NCBI GenBank assembly: GCA_029213145.1
Contig: JARGNK010000033.1
Location: forward strand, 1 to 52,170
Direction of reading: 5' to 3'
Length of the DNA: 52,170 bases
Source: Rubripirellula sp.
GTDB taxonomy: Bacteria > Planctomycetota > Planctomycetia > Pirellulales > Pirellulaceae
Shown here: positions 1 to 7,412 of the stretch, piece after piece
Layout: every line of letters begins with the position of its first letter
Numbering within the stretch: position 1 is the first letter of the stretch
The notes under the pieces: generated by a model
The model's input: the letters and a program-made list of their open reading frames with translations, nothing else
What the model was told of the DNA's origin: nothing
Database searches by the model: none
Translations under genes and position numbers: made by a program

Positions 1-463
1 TTTCCTCAATCAACGTCTGCCCATCGACTCCAACCCAGGCAATGATGCTGGTGATTGCTGCGCCATCCTCGCTGGCCTGCGTGCTAAGAAATTCCTGATG
101 TTTTTGCAGCGTGTTTCGAACGTGCCATAAGTCGTGCTGCTTTCCATCTTGCTCGATCCGATTCCAACCAACGAAAATACCACGATGATGAGGAAACTTT
201 CCGCCAGCACCCTTTGTAAGCGTCTCTTTGCCGTCGGGCCCAATCACGTGGGCAAAAACCTTCGCAGTATCAAAACTTCGTTCGGGGCTTGAGGTATCCC
301 GTTCACACATATATCTCAGGATTGGATTCCCGTTCGGGTCAAGCACATCTGCATGCTTGCCTTCCTCAACAAGGACGCGGTAACTCCCACCTTCGTCCGC
401 GAAACAAAATGAGGCCATAAAACAAAAAAAGCCAAAAGCGGCGGACAAATGATGTCGTGACAC
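1..463 (-). CDS. Secreted DUF6807 (PmoA-like) family protein, 3' end beyond window
   Basis: The reading frame begins at a GTG at 461-463, eight bases after an AGGAG (minus strand, 472-476). It runs off the left edge, leaving about 154 residues. The first 22 residues form a signal peptide (SRHH, then a hydrophobic stretch ending SFCFA) with likely cleavage before DEGG. The mature part carries the conserved block PHHRGIFVGWNR at about residues 88-99, followed by DLWH. I associate this block with DUF6807, a family named methane oxygenase PmoA-like although no such activity is shown. An ATG further inside the signal peptide (416-418) is possible but would cut away its charged N-terminus. Homologues are common in planctomycetes near sugar-degradation genes; the function is unknown. 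Family call from memory. Confidence 0.72.
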   Translation of the reverse strand, partial: MSRHHLSAAFGFFCFMASFCFADEGGSYRVLVEEGKHADVLDPNGNPILRYMCERDTSSPERSFDTAKVFAHVIGPDGKETLTKGAGGKFPHHRGIFVGWNRIEQDGKQHDLWHVRNTLQKHQEFLSTQASEDGAAITSIIAWVGVDGQTLIEE

Positions 464-719
464 AGAAAGTGCTCCTGGACGGAAGATAGGTTGGATTCAC
501 AGTCGATCGCACCAAGAGCCAATGCTAGGGCCCTGAGACCAACAGCGAAATTGAACACGGAACAAGGATCAAAATGCTGCCCCTTGAAACTATGATCCTG
601 CGTATTTGTGGACAGGGGCTTGCACGCGGATGCGAATAAGAACGATACGGGTGCCAAGTATAATAAGACTCTAGAACGAGAGTGAGACCCTTCGGCATCA
701 TCGACCCCCAGGAATCACC

Positions 720-1340
720 GTGGCCTACATTCGAAAAATTGACACAGCGCGAGCGACCGGAATGCTCAAGAAAGTCTACGACGATGCGCGTGGGCGATCT
801 GGACACGTTGCCAACATCATCACGGTCATGAGCCTGGATGCTAAAACCGCGGCAAAGTCGATGCAGTTTTACGTCAGCTTAATGAAATCTAAAAACCCAC
901 TGCCCGTGGCCGAGCGAGAGATGCTCGCAACGGTCGTGAGCAACGCCAATGGCTGCTACTACTGAACGCTCAGCCACGCAAGCGACTTCGGTCAGGAGTC
1001 GAAACGACAGGATACGGCAGATCAACTGGTACTCGATTATCGAATAGCAGATCTCTCAGAACGAGAAAGAAGGCTCTGCGACTTTGCCATTTTGCTTACT
1101 CTCAAGCCTGCGAAGGTCCAACGCTTGCATCTCGATCGCCTCCGCGATTCCGGCATCACAGACGAACAAATCACAGTTGCAACCCAAGTCATTGGCTACT
1201 TCAACTACATAAACCGTATTGCAGATGGCTTGGGGGTCGAACCTGAAGATTGGATGGAGTACCCGAGTCATCAACAGTGGGATCTTGAGCGTGGAACCGC
1301 GTACCTAGAATCGCTCCCAGACTATAAGGTCGACAACTAG
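720..1340 (+). CDS. AhpD-like / peroxidase-related CMD protein, probable selenoprotein (TGA 963-965 read as Sec)
   Basis: The GTG start follows AGGA at 710-713. The frame is open for 81 codons to a TGA at 963-965, then continues without another stop to TAG at 1338-1340, giving 206 residues with the TGA as Sec82. Both halves read as one protein of the carboxymuconolactone decarboxylase/AhpD type (uncharacterized peroxidase-related family). The N-terminal half ends PVAEREM...NANGCYY. The distal half has DYRIADLSERER and the VIGYFNYINRIADGLGVEPE block. Glu67, Cys79, Sec82 and His86 reproduce the spacing of AhpD Glu118, Cys130, Cys133 and His137, so TGA sits exactly on the peroxidatic Cys. Expected role is peroxide reduction through a selenenylsulfide; substrate and reductant are unknown. 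No sel genes lie in the window. The alternative is a nonsense mutation of a TGC/TGT codon. Confidence 0.82.
963..1001 (+). promoter_or_regulatory. Candidate bacterial SECIS element
   Basis: Seventeen bases after the TGA lies a hairpin with arms CGACTTC (983-989) and GGAGTCG (995-1001). They form 7 pairs, one of them G-U, around a GGTCA loop (990-994). The loop starts 24 bases after the TGA. From memory, bacterial SECIS elements sit inside the coding region just downstream of UGA and expose a G/GU in a small apical loop; E. coli fdhF has GGUC there. Fold and distance are seen in the sequence; SelB recognition is inferred. Confidence 0.6.
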
Positions 1341-1524
1341 GGATCTTCACCCATGCGTCCAATGCAAATCTTCCCATCAAGGGAGCCTACCATCGCATTT
1401 TAGTAGAGACGAAAACACAGCTTACGATATCCAACAACGCAGATCCGTTGCGGACCGCAAACACGTTCTTCGTATCACAACGCGGTACACCCGCTATACC
1501 GAAACAAGAAACCGCGTTATGAGA

Positions 1525-2724
1525 TCATTCACGAAAGCGTGTTTCATCGCGTGAATAAAGTATCGACTCACCGACGTCTTCTCGGTAATGAACTAAGTTG
1601 GGAGCTGCGGACAAAAGTGATGGCTCGACGTCACCAAGCTGCAAACGCAGCTGTTCATTGCCGTAGAGAATGTCGATCGGCTGCTTTTCAAATTCATATT
1701 CGTAGGGCGGATCAAGCCATCGAAATCCAGATGGATACAGTCGCTGAATCTCAGCTAGCAGATGAATCGTCATGGAAAATGACCGAAACCTATCCGGTTC
1801 AACGACATGAATCGCAATGCCACCGCATAGCTCGCCGGCCCATTTATCGAAGGTTGGTCGAAAACAAGCGGGTAAAACCCGGACCGAATCAGCGATAACC
1901 TGCTGTAACTCCGCTGCCAATATCTCTGCGTCGACAAACGGGGCTCCAATCATTTCGAACGGGACGGTCGTACCTCGGCCCTCAGAGAGGTTGGTCCCTT
2001 CCAACAATACCTGCCCCGGATACAAACGGACTGAATGGCTGGTCGGCAGGTTAGGGGAGGGCGGTATCCAAGCTCGACCCAAGTCACTCCAAACAGAATC
2101 ACTACACCAAGATTCCATTGCGACTGATTCTAAAGCTAAATCCAATTGCTCCCGGCGTTGAAACAAACGCCCCAGCTCTGCAATGGTCAAGCCATGTCGC
2201 ATTGGGATCGTTGCCCCTCCTACGAAACTCTGGTAGCCCCGACTCAGCATTGGCCCTTCGATGATGCATCCTCCCAGTGGATTGGGACGATCCAGTATGA
2301 GCATGGAAACATTCGCCTCGGCACAAGCACGCATGCATTCCAATAGGGTCCACGCGAATGTATAGATGCGAGTGCCAACATCTTGCAAATCGACGACCAG
2401 GCAATCAATCTTTTCGAGCATCTGCGATGTCGGACGCCTCGTCTCGCTGTACAAGCTGTACACCGGCACATCGAGCGACTGATGCCAGCCATGTTCAGTC
2501 TCGATCATATTCGCTTGCGCTTCTCCCCAGAAACCATGCTGCGGAGTAAAGATCGCAGTGATTTGGCCAGGCTTCTGGGAATCGATCACCTGCCAAGCAT
2601 GAACCAAGTCACGATTTACCGATGCGGGATTCGCAAGTAAACCAATCCTTGCATGATCGATCCAAGGGTGCCCGCGACGCTCGAGCAGTTCCAGGCCGAG
2701 CAACATTTCCCCAGAAGCCATCAT
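1525..2724 (-). CDS. namZ: NamZ-type exo-beta-N-acetylmuramidase (DUF1343), no signal peptide
   Basis: A 399-residue protein of the DUF1343 family, which includes Bacillus subtilis NamZ, an exo-enzyme that removes MurNAc from the non-reducing end of peptidoglycan fragments. Recognised from LANPASVN, TPQHGFWGE, VYSLYSETRRPT, DLQDVGTRIYTF, LDRPNPLGG, MRHGLTIAEL, PSPNLPT and LEGTNLSEGRGT. The N-terminus (MMASGEMLLGLELL) is not a signal peptide, so it probably acts in the cytoplasm, unlike its neighbour. It reads PQHGF where the neighbour reads PEHGF; I recall a Q-type DUF1343 subfamily, so this need not mean inactivity. The start overlaps the upstream namZ stop by ATGA, and it is the last gene of the minus-strand salvage operon. 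Confidence 0.85.
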   Translation of the reverse strand: MMASGEMLLGLELLERRGHPWIDHARIGLLANPASVNRDLVHAWQVIDSQKPGQITAIFTPQHGFWGEAQANMIETEHGWHQSLDVPVYSLYSETRRPTSQMLEKIDCLVVDLQDVGTRIYTFAWTLLECMRACAEANVSMLILDRPNPLGGCIIEGPMLSRGYQSFVGGATIPMRHGLTIAELGRLFQRREQLDLALESVAMESWCSDSVWSDLGRAWIPPSPNLPTSHSVRLYPGQVLLEGTNLSEGRGTTVPFEMIGAPFVDAEILAAELQQVIADSVRVLPACFRPTFDKWAGELCGGIAIHVVEPDRFRSFSMTIHLLAEIQRLYPSGFRWLDPPYEYEFEKQPIDILYGNEQLRLQLGDVEPSLLSAAPNLVHYREDVGESILYSRDETRFRE

Positions 2725-3923
2725 GGCATCGCGTAAATCAAGAACTTCTCGCGTCGGCGTTCAAACTCTGCCAACTCAACTTCGTAACCACGTTCCAGCG
2801 AATCGATTGATTGACCTTCAAGAATAGCGTTACGCGTCACCTCGTCAGCCAGCAGGCGGTTTAGTGACTTTGTATCCCAGTCTTTCGGATACATCGAGCG
2901 AAGCGTCAAAGCCAGCAACCACCCACAGCGATTTGGCTCAAACCGGCTATGATCCGTAATTACGAGATTAACGCCGCCACATTTCTCCCCGGCATACTTG
3001 CTGGCATCTGGAACAAATTGAATCGGCACAAAAACCACGCCTGGCAAACGTGCCGCTTGAAGCGTGCTGGCAAACGCCAGAGGATCGATCCAAGGAGCAC
3101 CCACAACTTCAAATGGCGTATCGGTACCACGTCCCACCGACAGGTTGGTGACTTCCAGTAAACCAACTCCCGGGTACAAAATCGCCTGGGTCAAACTTCG
3201 CATATTTGGGGAAGGATTGATCCACACACGTCCCGTCGCGGCAAACATCTTGCCCCGATCCCAGTCCTGCATTTTGATCACCTGGAGATCCAAATCCAGA
3301 TCCCATTCCGCCCGAAACATGCCAGCCAATTCGCCAATCGTCATGCCGTGCCGAACAGCGATCGTGTGGTACCCAACAAATGATTCAGCCCCGGAATCCA
3401 AAACCGGTCCTGCAACCGCAACTCCATTAATTGGATTCGGGCGGTCCAAAACAACAAACCGCTGTCCATGCTCTGCAGCGGCACGCATCGCGCCACCCAT
3501 GGTTGAGATGTAAGTGTAGAAACGCGTTCCAATGTCTTGAATATCGAACACAATCGTGTCGACATTTTTCAACATCTCACTGGTTGGCACGCGTGTATCA
3601 CCGTACAGACTAAATATTTTCAACCCGGTTTGTGCATCCTGATCATCACGAATTTCGGCCTGATCGAGCTGGCCTGCGAATCCGTGTTCGGGACTGAATA
3701 AAGCCACCAGGTCAACCTCCTCCGCCTGGGCGAGTAACTTCACCGTGGAAATCCCACGGAGATTGACGCCGGTATGGTTTGTGATCAAACCAACACGCCG
3801 ACCTTGCAAGGCACTGAAATCATCCGCTTCCAGCACATCAATTCCCGCCAGAGTCTGCCCCATGACGCAAACGCCAGGGAACAACACCAGCAGCAGCAAA
3901 GCAACGGTCGACAACGGGTTCAC
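2721..3923 (-). CDS. namZ: Secreted NamZ-type exo-beta-N-acetylmuramidase (DUF1343)
   Basis: A 400-residue DUF1343/NamZ protein. Residues 1-22 are a hydrophobic signal peptide (LSTVALLLLVLFPGVCVMG) with cleavage near GQT. The mature part has GLITNHTGVN, FSPEHGFAGQ, SLYGDTRVPT, DIQDIGTRFYTYIS, LDRPNPING, VRHGMTIGEL, NPSPNMRS and LEVTNLSVGRGT. Expected role is release of MurNAc from cell-wall-derived disaccharides in the periplasm. It is the middle gene of a minus-strand operon: its ATG overlaps the symporter stop by four bases and its stop overlaps the next namZ by four. The Glu in PEHGF is retained. The two adjacent paralogues differ enough to suggest different substrates (for example reducing-end or peptide state) rather than recent duplication; that is inference. 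Confidence 0.88.
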   Translation of the reverse strand: MNPLSTVALLLLVLFPGVCVMGQTLAGIDVLEADDFSALQGRRVGLITNHTGVNLRGISTVKLLAQAEEVDLVALFSPEHGFAGQLDQAEIRDDQDAQTGLKIFSLYGDTRVPTSEMLKNVDTIVFDIQDIGTRFYTYISTMGGAMRAAAEHGQRFVVLDRPNPINGVAVAGPVLDSGAESFVGYHTIAVRHGMTIGELAGMFRAEWDLDLDLQVIKMQDWDRGKMFAATGRVWINPSPNMRSLTQAILYPGVGLLEVTNLSVGRGTDTPFEVVGAPWIDPLAFASTLQAARLPGVVFVPIQFVPDASKYAGEKCGGVNLVITDHSRFEPNRCGWLLALTLRSMYPKDWDTKSLNRLLADEVTRNAILEGQSIDSLERGYEVELAEFERRREKFLIYAMP

Positions 3924-5428
3924 GGGGTAGTTTCCTCAACTGTTTCAGGTGTTACTGACCGGCTCAGTGGGAAGCCCCAACTTGCCAGCAATCCAATCGC
4001 AAACGTGACGACCGAGCCAATCACGGCAAACCAAGTCCATGCGATGGCAGTACCAAATTTGATGTAAGTCAAAACCAGGACACCACACAACATACCCGCC
4101 AAAACTCCGCGTTGATGGGCTGACTTTGTTAAAACACCGAGTGCAAAAACGCCCAACAGAATACCGGCGGTGAATCCCGCTATCGCGAGTGCATCACTCA
4201 CGACGCTGCCTGATACCCAGCTGGCTCCGATCCCAATCATGATCTGAAGAACCCCAAACGCAACGGTGAAGCGACGACTAACGCGAAGCAACTGATCCGC
4301 ATCAATACTTCGTCCTCGCCGCTCTTGCCATGGGACGAGAAAATCGGCGACTGCCGCCGTCGCTGACGAATTCAATGAACTCGATAAAGTCGACATCGCA
4401 GCAGCAAAAACAGCCGCTAGGGTTATCCCCACAATCCCTATGGGCAACTGATTCACGATGAAGGTCGCAAAAACTTCGTCCTGATTTTCAAATTGGCGCG
4501 GCACTACACGTTCGTAGAAACACGCCAGGGCAACGCCGAGTGTCAGAAACAGAGCAAACTGAAACGCAACGACAAATCCACTCGCGATCACCGCACGGGA
4601 TGCATCCCGACTGCTTCGTGCAGCAAGGTACCTTTGCACGAACATTTGATCTGTCCCATGCGTTCCTAACGTAAGCACTGCGCCGCCGATTATTCCGGCC
4701 CACAAAGTGTAAGGCTCTGTCCATAGGCTGAAGTCATCCGTACTGGCCCAACGAAAATCAAAGACTTGCAAACGCTTGGTCGATTCACCAAACGCCACTA
4801 ACTCGCTCCAACCACCCGGTATTTGGCTTACTAAAATCCAGAGCGCGATCGCCCCACCAACCATGTAGATCACAAATTGGATGCAATCGCTCCAAATCAC
4901 GGCCTTCATCCCACCAAAAAACGTGTACAAGATCGTTGCTACACCAATCAGTCCGATACAAGTTGGCAATGGAAATCCGAGAACTTGTTCCAACGCGATA
5001 CCGGCCAAGAACAACCGTAGTCCGTCACCCAAATTTCGGGTCACCAAAAACAGCAACGATGCAGCCCGTTTGCTAGCGCCCCCGAACCGATGATTTAATA
5101 CTTCGTAAGCAGTGTACATTTCCCCGCGAAAATAGAGGGGGACCAAAACGATCGCCACTACCGTACGGCCGACGATAAAACCAATCGTCAACTGCAGGAA
5201 CCTCATGTCACCAGAAACAGCGAAAGCGATTCCGGGCACACTTAGAAAAGTCGCGGTACTCGTCTCAGTCGCGACGATCGATCCCAGGATTGCATACCAA
5301 GGCAAATCTCGCCCGCCGAGCAAGTACGCAGAAAGATCACGCTGGCGATGCCCAATACGCAATCCGAGTGCCACCATCCCCAGCATGTAAAACACCAAGA
5401 TCGCCGCATCGATCGCATGAATCGCCAA
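3920..5428 (-). CDS. Sodium:solute symporter (SSF), probable MurNAc importer (MurT-like)
   Basis: A 502-residue integral membrane protein of the sodium:solute symporter family with about 13 hydrophobic segments. It begins with DAAILVFYMLGMVALGLRIG and has the family-typical SAYLLGGRDLPWYAILGSIVATETSTATFLSVPG near residues 33-65. Position decides the likely substrate. It is translationally coupled to two muramidase genes and diverges from murQ-murK. In Tannerella forsythia the murTKQ operon, as I recall, uses a symporter MurT to bring MurNAc across the inner membrane, and the gene set here is the same. Import of MurNAc or a MurNAc disaccharide is inferred; the family alone does not say so. It is first in its operon, with a 95-bp divergent promoter region upstream. 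Confidence 0.85.
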   Translation of the reverse strand: MAIHAIDAAILVFYMLGMVALGLRIGHRQRDLSAYLLGGRDLPWYAILGSIVATETSTATFLSVPGIAFAVSGDMRFLQLTIGFIVGRTVVAIVLVPLYFRGEMYTAYEVLNHRFGGASKRAASLLFLVTRNLGDGLRLFLAGIALEQVLGFPLPTCIGLIGVATILYTFFGGMKAVIWSDCIQFVIYMVGGAIALWILVSQIPGGWSELVAFGESTKRLQVFDFRWASTDDFSLWTEPYTLWAGIIGGAVLTLGTHGTDQMFVQRYLAARSSRDASRAVIASGFVVAFQFALFLTLGVALACFYERVVPRQFENQDEVFATFIVNQLPIGIVGITLAAVFAAAMSTLSSSLNSSATAAVADFLVPWQERRGRSIDADQLLRVSRRFTVAFGVLQIMIGIGASWVSGSVVSDALAIAGFTAGILLGVFALGVLTKSAHQRGVLAGMLCGVLVLTYIKFGTAIAWTWFAVIGSVVTFAIGLLASWGFPLSRSVTPETVEETTP

Positions 5429-5523
5429 ACCGATTTCCTTTCATTCAATACGGAGGTGTCACACTCACCGGGATAGATTCACCTCACACCTGCCCTACAA
5501 TAGCTACTGATTGTGAATCAAAC
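5429..5523. promoter_or_regulatory. Divergent promoter region of the MurNAc salvage cluster with inverted repeat
   Basis: These 95 bases separate the symporter-namZ-namZ operon (minus) from murQ-murK (plus), so both must start here. They contain an inverted repeat, GAGGTG (5453-5458) and CACCTC (5480-5485), 21 bases apart. Additional partial copies of the half-site occur nearby (GGTGT, ACACCT). This could be the operator of a repressor sensing MurNAc-6-phosphate or a similar signal. No regulator gene lies next to it. The arrangement is seen; the operator role is a guess. Confidence 0.35.
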
Positions 5524-6444
5524 ATGGACAAAGAACAACCTACATCGCTAAATCACCTGACGACCGAGGGGCGAAATCCCGACTCGGCGACCCTTGATTC
5601 GCTCACCGCGATCGAGATCGTTCGTCTAATGAATACGCAAGACGCAGGCATCGCAGATGCCGTTGCGAGCGTCGCCGATTCAATTGCAAAAGCAATTGAC
5701 GTGATCGCGAGTCAATTCCGGGTTGGTGGACGCCTGATTTACATGGGGGCCGGGACCTCTGGCCGACTCGGTGTCCTTGACGCAAGCGAGTGTCCGCCGA
5801 CCTTTAGCACCGACCCAAAGATGGTCGTAGGCTTGATCGCCGGTGGATATAGCGCACTCACTCGAGCGATTGAAGGAGCCGAGGATCATCCGGAATTTGG
5901 TAAGCGTGATTTGATGGAGGTTGAATTGTGTGACCGAGATGTCTTGGTGGGAATCGCCACCAGTGGTCGCACACCTTACGTCATCGGTGGCTTGCAGTAC
6001 GCCCGTCATGTCGGCGCGTCCACGATCGGATTCAGTTGCAACGAGCAGTGTGGCTTGAGGCCTCACAGTCAAATCATGATCTCCCCAGTCGTTGGCCCCG
6101 AAATCATCAGTGGTTCGACTCGCATGAAGGCGGGCACAGCTACAAAAATGGTTCTGAATATGCTGACCACCGGTGCGATGGTGCGAATTGGCAAAACCTA
6201 CGGCAACCTTATGGTCGATTTGAAAGCCACCAATGAAAAACTGATCGAGCGTTCTGGGCGAATTGTCGCGGAACTAACCGGACTGAATCCCGACGCGGCA
6301 CAATCTCTACTCGCCAGTTGCAATCAAGAAGTGAAAACGGCAATCTTCAGTCACCTTCGCAGAGTTGATCCGGCGGAAGCGAGACGGCTTTTGACCGAGG
6401 CCAGCGGACACCTCCGAGACGCGTTGGAATGGCCGGAACGATGA
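5524..6444 (+). CDS. murQ: N-acetylmuramic acid 6-phosphate etherase
   Basis: MurQ cleaves the lactyl ether of MurNAc-6-phosphate, giving GlcNAc-6-phosphate and D-lactate. From the ATG at 5524 it is 306 residues, the usual family length. It starts MDKEQPTSLNHLTTEGRNP, the expected beginning, so the open frame upstream of it is not coding. A SIS domain is evident: GAGTSGRLGVLDASECPPTF (about 74-93, with the Glu typical of the active site), AIEGAEDHPEFG, GIATSGRTPYVIGGL, GPEIISGSTRMKAGTATKMVLNM and VDLKATNEKL. The C-terminal part (SGRIVAEL to ATSGHLR-like ending) is the small helical domain. The stop overlaps the kinase ATG by four bases, so the two are co-translated. Confidence 0.96.
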   Translation: MDKEQPTSLNHLTTEGRNPDSATLDSLTAIEIVRLMNTQDAGIADAVASVADSIAKAIDVIASQFRVGGRLIYMGAGTSGRLGVLDASECPPTFSTDPKMVVGLIAGGYSALTRAIEGAEDHPEFGKRDLMEVELCDRDVLVGIATSGRTPYVIGGLQYARHVGASTIGFSCNEQCGLRPHSQIMISPVVGPEIISGSTRMKAGTATKMVLNMLTTGAMVRIGKTYGNLMVDLKATNEKLIERSGRIVAELTGLNPDAAQSLLASCNQEVKTAIFSHLRRVDPAEARRLLTEASGHLRDALEWPER

Positions 6445-7412
6445 CAAAGAAAAATCCTCCGTTGGATTCCCAGAACAAACTTATATTGGGAGTGGATGGG
6501 GGGGGCAGCAAAACAATCGCTTGCCTGGCAGAAAGCGATCTCACCAACCCACCAACAGTCCTCGGCATCGGACATGGAGGGCCGTCCAACTGCCGAAGCG
6601 TTGGAATTCAACAAGCGATCACCCATCTTAAGCAAGCGATTGCGGCAGCCTTTCAGAATGCGGATCGACAACCGACCGAGGTTGCATCGGCATGCCTGGC
6701 GCTGGCAGGCGCCGATCGCACGATCGAAAAAGAACAATTCCAGCAGTGGGCCAAGCAAGCCAAGTTGGCCGAAAAGGTGGCCGTCAACAACGATGCATTA
6801 CCGGTGGTCTACGCGGCTTTTCCTGATGGGGCAGGAATTGGCTTGATTGCCGGCACGGGGTCTTTAGCGATTGGGCGGAATGAGGACGGCAGCTTGTATC
6901 GATGTGGTGGATGGGGTGGACTGTTTGGCGACGAAGGCAGTGGCTACAGCATCGCTATCGCTGCCCTCCGCGCCGCAGCGTGGGACGAAGACGGACGTGG
7001 TCCCAGCACCGTACTGCGACAAAATTGGCTGCAGCGTTTGAACGTCAAAACACTGAACGAAGCAATCCCCAAACTTTACGCTACTGAAACGGATCGGGCC
7101 GAGATAGCAGCATTTGCCCCTCTCGTTTTCCAAGCCGCCGAAACTGGCGACTCCATTGCCTGCGAGATCATCGAAGAGGCAGCCTCGCAACTTGCGAGCC
7201 TCGTAACGACACTTCAGCGAAAGCTACAAACCAGCAGCAGTCCGTTGCGTCTCGCCCTCAGCGGCGGGATTCTGAATAACCAAGCTCGCTTCACGAATCG
7301 GATTCTCGAAATACTTCGACAGCAAAATCATTGCTTGATCGAAACGGTGATCGTACGTGAACCAGTGCAGGGTGCTATCAACATTGCCACCGGTCAACTC
7401 TCCTTAAGATGA
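6441..7412 (+). CDS. murK: BadF/BadG-family sugar kinase, probable MurNAc/GlcNAc kinase (MurK-like)
   Basis: A 323-residue kinase of the BadF/BadG/BcrA/BcrD ATPase family (ASKHA fold). ATP-binding motifs are visible: GVDGGGSKT (17-25), LAGADR, NNDALPVVYAAFP, IAGTGSLAIGR, GWGGLFGDEGSGYSI and LSGGILNN. Clostridium acetobutylicum MurK, which phosphorylates MurNAc and GlcNAc, belongs to this family. Linkage to murQ makes production of MurNAc-6-phosphate the likely role; a plain GlcNAc kinase is the alternative. I chose ATG 6441 because it overlaps the murQ stop as ATGA; an in-frame ATG at 6429 would add four residues. The last nine bases overlap the convergent ABC transporter gene. Confidence 0.82.
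   Translation: MTKKNPPLDSQNKLILGVDGGGSKTIACLAESDLTNPPTVLGIGHGGPSNCRSVGIQQAITHLKQAIAAAFQNADRQPTEVASACLALAGADRTIEKEQFQQWAKQAKLAEKVAVNNDALPVVYAAFPDGAGIGLIAGTGSLAIGRNEDGSLYRCGGWGGLFGDEGSGYSIAIAALRAAAWDEDGRGPSTVLRQNWLQRLNVKTLNEAIPKLYATETDRAEIAAFAPLVFQAAETGDSIACEIIEEAASQLASLVTTLQRKLQTSSSPLRLALSGGILNNQARFTNRILEILRQQNHCLIETVIVREPVQGAINIATGQLSLR

Noticed and set aside
5290..5523. N-terminal extension of MurQ from 5290
   Set aside because: The added residues overlap the divergent symporter gene and do not resemble MurQ; MDKEQPTSLNHLTTEGRN at 5524 is the family's normal beginning.
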